A DNA stretch of 64,000 bases. Source: Paludibacter sp. (lineage in GTDB: Bacteria; Bacteroidota; Bacteroidia; Bacteroidales; Paludibacteraceae). Positions 46,701 through 54,428 of the stretch are shown one piece after another. Location: positions 1-64,000 of the forward strand of contig NZ_WASO01000015.1 of assembly GCF_009712605.1 (NCBI RefSeq). The letters are read 5' to 3'. The notes below the pieces were generated by a model. The model was not told the origin of the DNA and made no database searches. It was given only the letters and a program-made list of their open reading frames with translations. Position 1 is the stretch's first letter. The number at the start of each line of letters is the position of its first letter. The translations under genes and the position numbers were made by a program.

Positions 46701-46959
46701 ACTGAAAGGTGCCGGAATGCCGGGCTTATTGGTGCAAGCCGACGAAAACCTGATGCAGGTGGCTGCATTGCCCTATACCGACGAACAGATGAATCCGGTG
46801 GAATACAAAATTGATCTTCCGGCAAGTTCGGCGACCGTATTCAGAATCTCGACCAAAACAATGGGTGTGGGATCGAATAGTTGTGGACCCAAACCTCTGG
46901 AGAAATATTTGATCTGGTCGGATAATACACACTTTAGCTATAGCCTTCAATTGAAATAA
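43795..46959 (+). CDS. GH2 beta-galactosidase
   Basis: This 1054-residue secreted protein is full length for the LacZ-type subfamily. Order: signal peptide (about 1-24), jelly-roll (about 40-230), Ig-like domain (about 235-340), TIM barrel (about 345-640) with acid/base Glu492 in SLGNECG and nucleophile Glu559 in YICEFVHAMFNS, a further Ig-like domain, and a Bgal_small_N super-sandwich (about 780-1050) with FGRGPQENYADRK. It should release terminal beta-galactose, which fits galactosyl caps on complex xylan side chains. Beta-galacturonidase-like or other GH2 specificities cannot be excluded. Confidence 0.92.
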   Translation: MSRLKLILVSLLLCFAGIITTTFAQESLQLRSGIDYPAEIENPECQGINKEPYHATLMPYANLQEALAANRLASSQCRSLNGNWKFNWVPTPDKRPKDFYKIDFDVSGWKEIPVPSNWEVHGYGTPFYRNLGYTIKKDFPRVMSEPEKWYTSYKERNPVGSYRRDFEVPAEWDDRRIFITFNGVDCAFFIWVNGEKVGYSVNSRNAADFDLTKYVKPGKNTLAVEVYQYSSGTWLEDQDMFRLHGIFRDVTLWSAPQVHIRDFFVKQDLDKDYKNATVEVLAKLKNYGDKTGKPQTFTATLYDKAGNVIAKGSAVGKALASKQEEQLTVKFPVDNPAKWTAETPNLYTMVLNSSEGEILSSRVGFRKLEIKGRVFTVNGVPIKLKGVNRHEHWSDVGHAVTEEQMIRDLEVIKQGNCNHVRTSHYSDNPRWYELCDEWGIWLVAEANCECHGYDGRFDEEPTMKDAIIDRNVANVENFKNHPSVIIWSLGNECGRVGSNFVAALNTVKSLDPSRFVHYERFGTGKNNPADFDGRMYGTAADYVDMVKNWGLTKPLYICEFVHAMFNSMGSLDEYSKAFDENPEILGGAIWEFQDQALWNKRDPKHPILAYGGGFGEAPNDHYFIHKGVVSYDRSTEGPKVKPHYPEMKKAFQWIDTELSDASTGEIRIKNKYQFISLNGFDATWSLTENGQEIDNGQIKMRPTWSKGVFQAMIPYKIEHPKAGAEYFLRISYKQKEKTLWADKGFEVASAQFKLPVNTLPAVDAKATQPVKLVQNKDLATISGNGFSVVFDKKTGFMSQLTKNGVDLLVTDGAPKLHFWRAAHRTDDDWAFRQWEKFGVNALQYSLVDFKAEVVDNASVKVTATVKAEGKEGFGAYHTATYLITGDGKVKVDNKIEFTGLRINLAEIGVRMLLDKKLDRMTYFGRGPQENYADRKSAADVGLYELAVNNQYEYEKPMEQGNHEEVRWAELKGAGMPGLLVQADENLMQVAALPYTDEQMNPVEYKIDLPASSATVFRISTKTMGVGSNSCGPKPLEKYLIWSDNTHFSYSLQLK

Positions 46960-46989
46960 AAGAATATGAGTATCTGATATTTTGCCTAA

Positions 46990-47192
46990 TGGCTTGAAAA
47001 GCCCCATTTTCATAACCGCAGGTCTGTGACCTGCGTGCGAGCATAGCTTGAACCCACACGACCTGAAAGGTCGGACTTTACTAACAGTAATGCCTTTGAC
47101 TACGTCGATTTTCAATTCAGGCATAGAAGAGCGGGGCCTTGACAACCCGTAAGCCAATGGCATACGGTTATGAAAATCTCGTCTTTCAGACG
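46990..47192. repeat. Composite palindromic repeat between GH2 and GH43
   Basis: The outer inverted repeat is TTTTCATAACCG (47007-47018) and CGGTTATGAAAA (47165-47176). Inside are hairpins CGCAGGTC/GACCTGCG (47017-47035) and CGACCT/AGGTCG (47060-47074). A third hairpin, CGTCT/AGACG, lies at 47180-47192. It fills most of the 295-base gap, and no gene is present. Confidence 0.65.
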
Positions 47193-47254
47193 ACATAAAA
47201 CTCAATTAGGTGACATATCGGATAATCATTTAAAAATCCGTTTTTGAAAAAGAT

Positions 47255-48628
47255 ATGAGCAAAATACAAAATACCATCATTGCTATTTCGGTAGCTTTGA
47301 CGTCGATAGCAGCCGCAAAGGCCGACAATCCCATTATTCAAACCAATTACACCGCCGATCCGGCGCCAATGGTGTATGATGGAACGGTTTATCTTTATAC
47401 ATCGCACGATGAGGACAAAACTATTCGTAACTTTTTTACGATGAACGACTGGAAATGTTATTCTTCGAAAGATATGGTCAACTGGACTGATAGGGGAACT
47501 ATTTTTTCGTATAAAGGATTCAGTTGGTCACGCGGTGATGCCTGGGCTGGACAGTGCATTCCCCGCAATGGCAAGTTCTATTACTATGTTCCGGTCAACA
47601 TGAAAAATGGAGGAAATGCGATTGGGGTAGCTGTCGCCGATAGCCCTACCGGCCCTTTCAAAGATGCCATTGGTGCTCCTTTGCTGATCGGGTATGGTTA
47701 CATCGATCCGACGGTCTATATCGACGATGACGGTCAGGCCTATCTTTATTGGGGAAATCCCAATTTATGGCATGTAAAATTGAATGAAGATATGATCTCT
47801 TACGATCAGAAATTAGGTATTGTAAAAGAAGATTTGAAAGATGAGAATTTCGGGTATCGTGCCAAGAAAATAGATAACCGCACGGCTGCTTACGAGGAAG
47901 GCCCCTGGTTTTTCAAACGTAACGCAAAATATTACATGCTTTATCCGGCAGGTGGCGTGCCCGAGCATTTGGCCTATTCCACAAGCAACGGGCCTACCGG
48001 TCCGTGGGTATACGGCGATACCATCATGCATGTGATTAAAAATCACGGAGCATTTACCAACCATCCGGGATATATCGAATTCAAAGGTAAGTCGTATCTC
48101 TTTTATCATGATGGAGGTTTGCCCGGTGGTGGTGGATTCAAACGTTCGGTATGTATCGAGCCGTTCAATTTCAATGCCGACGGTTCCATTCCTTTGATTA
48201 CACCGACAAGCAAGGGTGTTGTTGAGAGTGCTGCCAGTCTTGATCCGTATCAAAGAACAGAAGCCGAAACCATTGCCTGGTCCGAAGGCCTGAAAACGGC
48301 ACAAGATCAGCAAACAGGAGTGTATGTTACCGAAATTAGTAATGGCGACTACATCAAAGTGCGCAGCGTCGATTTTGGCAAAGGAGCAAAGATTTTTCAG
48401 GCAAGTGTTGCTGCGAAAGCCTCTGCAGGCACAATCGAAATTCGCATCGACAGCAAAGATGGTAAATTGCTCGGCACATTACCGGTGAAAGCCACCGGTG
48501 ATGATTTAAGCTGGAAAACCCAGTCTTGCAAGGTGAATGCTGTGAAGGGAGTCCACGATATTTTCTTTGTATTCAAAGGTGGTGACGGAAATCTATTCAA
48601 TTTCGACTGGTGGAAATTTACCAAATGA
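47255..48628 (+). CDS. GH43-CBM6 enzyme 1
   Basis: This 457-residue secreted enzyme has a signal peptide (about 1-23), a GH43 propeller (about 25-325) and a C-terminal CBM6-like module (about 330-457) ending FNFDWWKF. Catalytic positions are the base Asp in YTADPAPM, the modulator Asp in GYIDPTVYIDDDG and the acid Glu in YEEGPWF. It is the first of three adjacent paralogues. Arabinofuranosidase or beta-xylosidase activity on arabinoxylan is most likely. The next gene begins 20 bases after its stop. Confidence 0.92.
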   Translation: MSKIQNTIIAISVALTSIAAAKADNPIIQTNYTADPAPMVYDGTVYLYTSHDEDKTIRNFFTMNDWKCYSSKDMVNWTDRGTIFSYKGFSWSRGDAWAGQCIPRNGKFYYYVPVNMKNGGNAIGVAVADSPTGPFKDAIGAPLLIGYGYIDPTVYIDDDGQAYLYWGNPNLWHVKLNEDMISYDQKLGIVKEDLKDENFGYRAKKIDNRTAAYEEGPWFFKRNAKYYMLYPAGGVPEHLAYSTSNGPTGPWVYGDTIMHVIKNHGAFTNHPGYIEFKGKSYLFYHDGGLPGGGGFKRSVCIEPFNFNADGSIPLITPTSKGVVESAASLDPYQRTEAETIAWSEGLKTAQDQQTGVYVTEISNGDYIKVRSVDFGKGAKIFQASVAAKASAGTIEIRIDSKDGKLLGTLPVKATGDDLSWKTQSCKVNAVKGVHDIFFVFKGGDGNLFNFDWWKFTK

Positions 48629-48648
48629 TAATTACAAAAATCAATTAT

Positions 48649-50013
48649 ATGAATTCGCAAATTCGCTATTTCGTTCTTCTTGTTTTGTCTGTGTTCGGGG
48701 TAAGTCAATCTCTTAAAGCTGATTACCCTATAGCATCTCATCGTTATCTGGCTGATCCGGGCGCGTTGGTTTATAATGGCAGAGTATATCTTTATTGCTC
48801 CAACGACGATGATAATCCTGCCGGTGAAAAAAGCAGTTATCAGATGCACTCCATTGTCTGTATTTCCAGTAGCGATCTGAAAAACTGGACCGATCATGGT
48901 ATCGTATTTCAGGTGCCACGTGATGCAGCATGGGCTCCCAAAAGCTGGGCTCCATCACCTGCAACCCGCGATGGAAAAATATTCCTTTATTTCGGCAATG
49001 GCGGCAATGGTATCGGAGTTGCTGAGGCCAACAATCCATTAGGTCCTTTCAAGGATCCGATTGGTAAAGCATTGGTTAGTTCTGAGACTCCGGGTGTGAT
49101 GCCGGCCAGAAATATGTGGCTTTTCGATCCGATGACCTTTATCGACGACGACGGTCAGGCTTATATGTATTTCGGGGGAAATGGAGATAATAATGTTCGT
49201 GTCATCAAGCTCAACAAAGACATGGTCAGTGTAGATGGCCCGGCTATTCCACTGACAGCCCAAAATTTCTTTGAAGCTTCGTGGATGCACAAGGAAAATG
49301 GGATTTACTATTTTTCATACTCTTCAAATCCCAGAGCTGAAATGAGAATCGACTATATGAAAAGTACCAGTCCAACTTCTGGTTTTACTTACGGAGGAGT
49401 CATCTCAAAACAACCGCCGCTCAATGATAATAACAACCATCAGGCAATTTTCAAATTTAATGGTGTATGGTATGAGGCGTATCACAACCGCATCGTTGCG
49501 AAGCAGGCTAACATTCCTCCGACCTATAAACGGAATATTTGTCTGGACTCGTTCAGCCACAATCCCGATGGAACCATTAATGTGATGGTCAATACCGTGG
49601 ATGGCGTGAAACAACAAGCTTATCTCAATCCGTTTGAACGTACCGAAGCAGAAACCTTTAATGCTCAAAGTGGTATTAAAACAGAAGTTTGCAAAGCTGG
49701 CGGTATGAATGTTTGTCAGATTGATAACGGCGACTTTATCAACGTACGTGGCGTTAATTTCGGAAAAGGTGCATCATCGTTTCAGGCAAGTGTTGCCTCA
49801 ACATCCGGTGGCAGCATAGAAATCCGTTTGGATGGTCAGAATGGAGAACTGGTGGGCACTTTACCTGTTGCCAATACCGGTGGTGAGCAAAGCTGGAAAA
49901 CTCTTACCTGCAAGATCAAAGCCGTTAAAGGTGTTCATGATTTGTTCTTTGTATTCAAAGGAAAGAATGTGAATGCATTCAATTTTGACTGGTGGCAATT
50001 TGCTGCTAAATAA
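48649..50013 (+). CDS. GH43-CBM6 enzyme 2
   Basis: This 454-residue secreted enzyme starts at the ATG at 48649. The open frame reaches back to 48610 inside the previous gene, but that would misplace the signal peptide. It has a GH43 propeller (about 22-325) with the base Asp in LADPGAL and the modulator Asp in LFDPMTFIDDDG, and a CBM6 (about 330-454) ending FNFDWWQF. The acid-Glu region reads FFEASWMHKENG instead of the EGPW form of its neighbours. The Glu is kept, but the Gly is replaced by Ala, so its substrate pocket probably differs from paralogues 1 and 3. Confidence 0.9.
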   Translation: MNSQIRYFVLLVLSVFGVSQSLKADYPIASHRYLADPGALVYNGRVYLYCSNDDDNPAGEKSSYQMHSIVCISSSDLKNWTDHGIVFQVPRDAAWAPKSWAPSPATRDGKIFLYFGNGGNGIGVAEANNPLGPFKDPIGKALVSSETPGVMPARNMWLFDPMTFIDDDGQAYMYFGGNGDNNVRVIKLNKDMVSVDGPAIPLTAQNFFEASWMHKENGIYYFSYSSNPRAEMRIDYMKSTSPTSGFTYGGVISKQPPLNDNNNHQAIFKFNGVWYEAYHNRIVAKQANIPPTYKRNICLDSFSHNPDGTINVMVNTVDGVKQQAYLNPFERTEAETFNAQSGIKTEVCKAGGMNVCQIDNGDFINVRGVNFGKGASSFQASVASTSGGSIEIRLDGQNGELVGTLPVANTGGEQSWKTLTCKIKAVKGVHDLFFVFKGKNVNAFNFDWWQFAAK

Positions 50014-50044
50014 ATTATTAACCTGATAGTATAGATAAGATACG

Positions 50045-51427
50045 ATGAAAAAACTTATTGCGATTGGACTTTTTTTAGTGTTTTTCTGGGGCGTCACCAA
50101 GGCCGAGAACCCGATTATGCAGACACATTTCGGTCCCGATCCGGCTCCTATGGTTTATAACGGCACGATGTATGCTTATGTGGGTGACGATATTCCGGGC
50201 ACCGATTTTTACTATATGACCAAATGGCGTGTCCTTTCCAGCACCGACATGGTGAATTGGACCGACCACGGTTCTCCTATCTCGCTCGAGTCGTTCAAAT
50301 GGGCACGCGACCGTGCCTGGGCTGCTCAGTGTATCGAACGAAACGGCAAATTCTACTGGTACATCTGTGCTCAAAGCACCAAAAACGATATGGCAATCGG
50401 CGTGGCGGTTTCCGACAGCCCAACCGGCCCGTTTAAGGACGCAATAGGCAAGCCGTTGATTATGAATGGTAGTTGGTCGAATATCGATCCAACCGTATGG
50501 ATCGACGACGATGGTCAGGCTTATCTTTACTGGGGAAACGGAAGTTTGTTTTACGTAAAACTGAACAAAGATATGATCTCTTATTCGGGTGATATCGTTA
50601 CAGTTCCGGTTACTGTTGAGTCTTTTGGTGGTGCCAGAGGCAACAAAAGCGTGGAAAATCCAAACAAAGATATGTATGTGGAAGGTCCATGGTTCTATAA
50701 ACGTAACAATCTCTATTATTTAATGTATGCCGGAATGGGCAAGGGGGGCGAATGTCTTTCATATTCTACCAGCAATGGTCCAACCGGCCCATGGAAGTAT
50801 CAGGGCAAGATCATGGAAAATCAAAAGCTGAACAGTTTCACCAACCATGGTGGCATTATTGATTATAAGGGAAATTCCTACCTCTTCTATCATAGCGGCT
50901 TGCTACCCAACGGTGGAAGTTACGGTCGTGCAGCCTGCGTGGAACAGTTTGCCTACAATCCCGATGGTACCATTCCTGCTGTTACGGCAACGAAAGAAGG
51001 CCCAAAACCGGTTGGCTTTATCGACCCGTACAAACGTCAGGAAGCTGAAACAATGGCCTGGTCGGAAAAGTGTACCATCTCTCAAAACGATAAACTTGGG
51101 GTGTACGTGTCGGGTACCCGTATGAAAGGTTACATTAAAGTTCGTGAGGTGAACTTTGGAAATCAGTCGCCAAAATCCTTTACGGCATCTTTAGCCGCTG
51201 GGGTAGATGGTGGTATCTTGGAAGCTCGTCTCGATAGTGTTGGCGGTCCTGTCATTGCATCTGTGAATCTTCCACGCACCGGAGGCTGGGACAAATTTGT
51301 CAGCTTTACTTCTAACCTCAGCAAAGAGGTAACCGGTAAGCACGACGTCTATTTTTTCTTTAATGGACAGAATATCACAGCCGGACGCGAGTTGTTCAAT
51401 TTCGACTGGTGGAAATTCAATAAATAA
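50045..51427 (+). CDS. GH43-CBM6 enzyme 3
   Basis: This 460-residue secreted enzyme has a signal peptide (about 1-20), a GH43 propeller (about 22-325) with the base Asp in GPDPAPM, the modulator Asp in SNIDPTVWIDDDG and the acid Glu in YVEGPWF, and a CBM6 (about 330-460) ending FNFDWWKF. It is closer to enzyme 1 and to the partial gene at 63280 than to enzyme 2. A 31-base gap separates it from enzyme 2, and GH115 starts 14 bases after its stop. Confidence 0.92.
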   Translation: MKKLIAIGLFLVFFWGVTKAENPIMQTHFGPDPAPMVYNGTMYAYVGDDIPGTDFYYMTKWRVLSSTDMVNWTDHGSPISLESFKWARDRAWAAQCIERNGKFYWYICAQSTKNDMAIGVAVSDSPTGPFKDAIGKPLIMNGSWSNIDPTVWIDDDGQAYLYWGNGSLFYVKLNKDMISYSGDIVTVPVTVESFGGARGNKSVENPNKDMYVEGPWFYKRNNLYYLMYAGMGKGGECLSYSTSNGPTGPWKYQGKIMENQKLNSFTNHGGIIDYKGNSYLFYHSGLLPNGGSYGRAACVEQFAYNPDGTIPAVTATKEGPKPVGFIDPYKRQEAETMAWSEKCTISQNDKLGVYVSGTRMKGYIKVREVNFGNQSPKSFTASLAAGVDGGILEARLDSVGGPVIASVNLPRTGGWDKFVSFTSNLSKEVTGKHDVYFFFNGQNITAGRELFNFDWWKFNK

Positions 51428-51441
51428 TAATTGAATCGAGC

Positions 51442-54381
51442 ATGAAAAAACAATTCTATTTCTTTCTGATAGCATTGCTTTTGCCTTCATATTTGTGGGC
51501 TATCGGTGTAGAAAGTTATGTTTCGACAACTAAAGGAAAAAACGACTTTACGTTATCTGCAGCAGGAAAATCAACCACATTATTGATTAATTCAAAAGAT
51601 TATCCTGGAGTTATTCGAGCTTTAAAAGATTTGAAAGCCGATATTGGGAAAGTTACAAGCGTAGAACCCTCAATTGTTTATGATAAAGCACCCACTCAAA
51701 AAGAGCTCGTAATTGTAGGAACGATAGGAAAAAGTCCGGTTATTGACCAACTCGTAAAACGAGGCAAGCTAGATGTGAAGAGTATTATCGGGAAGTGGGA
51801 GAACTTTTTGATTCAAGTAGTTAATAGTCCACTGCCTGGTGTCGATAGAGCCCTTGTTATTGCAGGAAGTGATAAGCGGGGTACGATTTTTGGTATTTAT
51901 GATGTGTCAGAGCAGATTGGCGTTTCGCCCTGGCATTTTTGGGCAGATGTCCCAGCCGATCATCAGGAGGCACTTTATGTAAAACCGATTCGAAATATAC
52001 AAGGTCCAAGTGTAAAATACCGGGGTGTTTTTATCAATGATGAAGCACCGGCTCTAACTGGCTGGTTTAAAGAAAAATATGGCATGGCTAAGCCAAGCCA
52101 AAATCCACCTGTAGGCAAGAATGTCGTAAATTACGGACATGAGTTTTATGCAACGGTTTTTGAGCTATTGCTTCGTCTTAAAGCCAACTATCTTTGGCCA
52201 GCCATGTGGAGTAACGCTTTTAACGAAGATGATCCAGAGAATCCGCGTCTTGCCGATGAATTTGGCATTGTCATGGGTACTTCCCATCAGGAACCTATGG
52301 TTCGCTCCCAGCAAGAATGGGATCGTCGTTATATAAGAACTCTTGGCAATTGGGATTATACGAAACATCCTGATACGCTTCTTAATTTTTGGAAAGAAGG
52401 AATTCGTCGGAATAAAAACTTTGAAAGCATCGTCACAATGGGACTTCGGGGTGCCAATGATTCTGAAATGCACGGTAGCCTGAAAGATAATATTTCAATG
52501 GTTGAAGAGATAGTTCGAAATCAGCAGAAAATTATCAGTGAAGAAATGAACACCAGTCTCGAAAAAGTGCCTCAGGCGTGGTGTTTATATAAAGAAATAA
52601 TGGAATATTACAATAACGGGATGCGTGTCCCCGACAACATTACGTTGCTTTGGGCTGATGACAACTGGGGCAACATCCGTCGGTTGCCTAATGATGCCGA
52701 GCGCAAGCGAAGTGGTGGGGCCGGGATTTATTATCATTTTGATTATCATGGTGATCCAAGGAGCTACGAATGGATTAACACAAATCCTCTTCCTAAAATA
52801 TGGGATCAAATGTCACTTGCCAAGCAATATGGTGCAGACAAAATCTGGATTGTAAACGTAGGGCATCTGAAAGGGTATGAGTTGCCAATGGAATATTTTA
52901 TGAGCCTCGGTTGGAATACAAATCGGTGGAATAACTCAAATATAAACGAGTTTACACGACTTTGGGCTGCCAGAGAATTTGGACCGCAATATGCTGTAGA
53001 AATAGCTGATATTCTTTCTAAGTATGGGAAATACAATGGTCGTCGAAAACCAGAATCGCTAACGGCATCGACATACAGCCTTACAAACTACAACGAATTC
53101 GAAACTGTTGTTTCGGATTATAAAAATATTCAGGCAAGAGCAGAAGTTATTTACGACAAATTGCCAAAGGATAAACGTGATGCATTTTTTCAGATTGTTT
53201 TATTCCCCGTAAAAGCTTGTGCTATTGTTAATGAATTGTATTTGTCAGCTGCAAAAAATGAATTATATGCCCGTCAGAAACGCTCAACCACCAATACGAT
53301 GGCTGCACAAACCAAATTGTTGTTCCAGGCTGATACTACCTTAATGTCCTATTACAACCATATGTATGCCAATGGAAATTGGAATCACTTTATGGATCAG
53401 ACTCACCTTGGCTATACCGATTGGATGCCTCCAAGGAAAAATAGTTTAGGGGCAATTAAACTTGCAGAAATTCAAGTGCCCGATTCAGCGCTATTGGGTG
53501 TAGGTCTGGAGGGTACGGAGTTGAGTTGGCCTAACTCAGCTTCAAAGGCTTCGTTGCGTCAATTTGATATTTTCAGTAATCAACAACATTACATTGACGT
53601 TTTTAACAAGGGTAAACTACCTTTTGATTATAAGGTAACGACAGATGTTCCGTGGTTAACGATTGGAGAAGCTAAGGGAACTATAAGCGATAAAGATCAA
53701 CGTATTTGGCTTAAGTTGAACAAGCAACATTTACCAACTGGCAAAACAGAAGGTACAATAAAAATTTCGGGTGCAGGAAGCGAAGTTTTAGTGCAGGTCA
53801 GTGCGTTTAATCCTGCTGATGGCAAAGAAATAATGAAAGGTTTTATTGAAAGTGACGGACACATTTCAATAGAAGCAGAACATTATTCCAAAAACATTGA
53901 CAATGGAAATCGTAAGTGGATTAAAGTTGAGGATTATGGACTTACGTTATCGGGAATGAGAGCTACGGCCCCGGCAAATGCAACAGCTGCTACCCCTGGC
54001 CAAGATGCTCCCTGTCTGGAGTATCCTTTGTATTTATTTTCAAAAGATAGTGCCGAGATTACATTGATTACCTCTCCATTGCTAAACTACATGCCAGATA
54101 GGGACATTAAAATGGCAGTGTCATTTGATGACGAAAAACCCTCGTACATTACTAATGTTCCTGATAAGTTCAAGGTGCATTGGTCTAACCCTGACTGGGC
54201 GCAAACAGTCGTAAAACAAGCCAGACAGTGTAAAACAACTCTCAGAATATCAAAGCCGGGGGGGCATGTTTTAAAAGTATGGATGATTGATCCTGGTGTA
54301 ATTGTCCAAAAGATCATTGTAAACACAGGAGGACTAAAGCCTTCTTATCTTGGGCCTAATGAATCTTATTTTGTTAAATAG
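51442..54381 (+). CDS. GH115 alpha-glucuronidase
   Basis: This 979-residue secreted GH115 removes (4-O-methyl)glucuronic acid from internal and terminal xylose of polymeric xylan. It has a signal peptide (about 1-20), an N-terminal alpha/beta domain (about 30-180), a TIM barrel (about 190-490) with family segments RGVFINDEAPALTGW, YGHEFYATVFELLLRLKANYLWPAMW and NVGHLKGYELPMEYF, a helical region (about 500-680) and C-terminal beta domains, the last about 810-979 resembling the GH115 C-terminal carbohydrate-binding domain. By eye the gene uses more A/T-ending codons than its neighbours. It complements the GH67 at 26406 but is not homologous to it. Confidence 0.94.
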   Translation: MKKQFYFFLIALLLPSYLWAIGVESYVSTTKGKNDFTLSAAGKSTTLLINSKDYPGVIRALKDLKADIGKVTSVEPSIVYDKAPTQKELVIVGTIGKSPVIDQLVKRGKLDVKSIIGKWENFLIQVVNSPLPGVDRALVIAGSDKRGTIFGIYDVSEQIGVSPWHFWADVPADHQEALYVKPIRNIQGPSVKYRGVFINDEAPALTGWFKEKYGMAKPSQNPPVGKNVVNYGHEFYATVFELLLRLKANYLWPAMWSNAFNEDDPENPRLADEFGIVMGTSHQEPMVRSQQEWDRRYIRTLGNWDYTKHPDTLLNFWKEGIRRNKNFESIVTMGLRGANDSEMHGSLKDNISMVEEIVRNQQKIISEEMNTSLEKVPQAWCLYKEIMEYYNNGMRVPDNITLLWADDNWGNIRRLPNDAERKRSGGAGIYYHFDYHGDPRSYEWINTNPLPKIWDQMSLAKQYGADKIWIVNVGHLKGYELPMEYFMSLGWNTNRWNNSNINEFTRLWAAREFGPQYAVEIADILSKYGKYNGRRKPESLTASTYSLTNYNEFETVVSDYKNIQARAEVIYDKLPKDKRDAFFQIVLFPVKACAIVNELYLSAAKNELYARQKRSTTNTMAAQTKLLFQADTTLMSYYNHMYANGNWNHFMDQTHLGYTDWMPPRKNSLGAIKLAEIQVPDSALLGVGLEGTELSWPNSASKASLRQFDIFSNQQHYIDVFNKGKLPFDYKVTTDVPWLTIGEAKGTISDKDQRIWLKLNKQHLPTGKTEGTIKISGAGSEVLVQVSAFNPADGKEIMKGFIESDGHISIEAEHYSKNIDNGNRKWIKVEDYGLTLSGMRATAPANATAATPGQDAPCLEYPLYLFSKDSAEITLITSPLLNYMPDRDIKMAVSFDDEKPSYITNVPDKFKVHWSNPDWAQTVVKQARQCKTTLRISKPGGHVLKVWMIDPGVIVQKIIVNTGGLKPSYLGPNESYFVK

Positions 54382-54428
54382 TAGGTGTATAAGTGAATAG
54401 CTTGCGAATTTTGCAACGAAACAATAAT

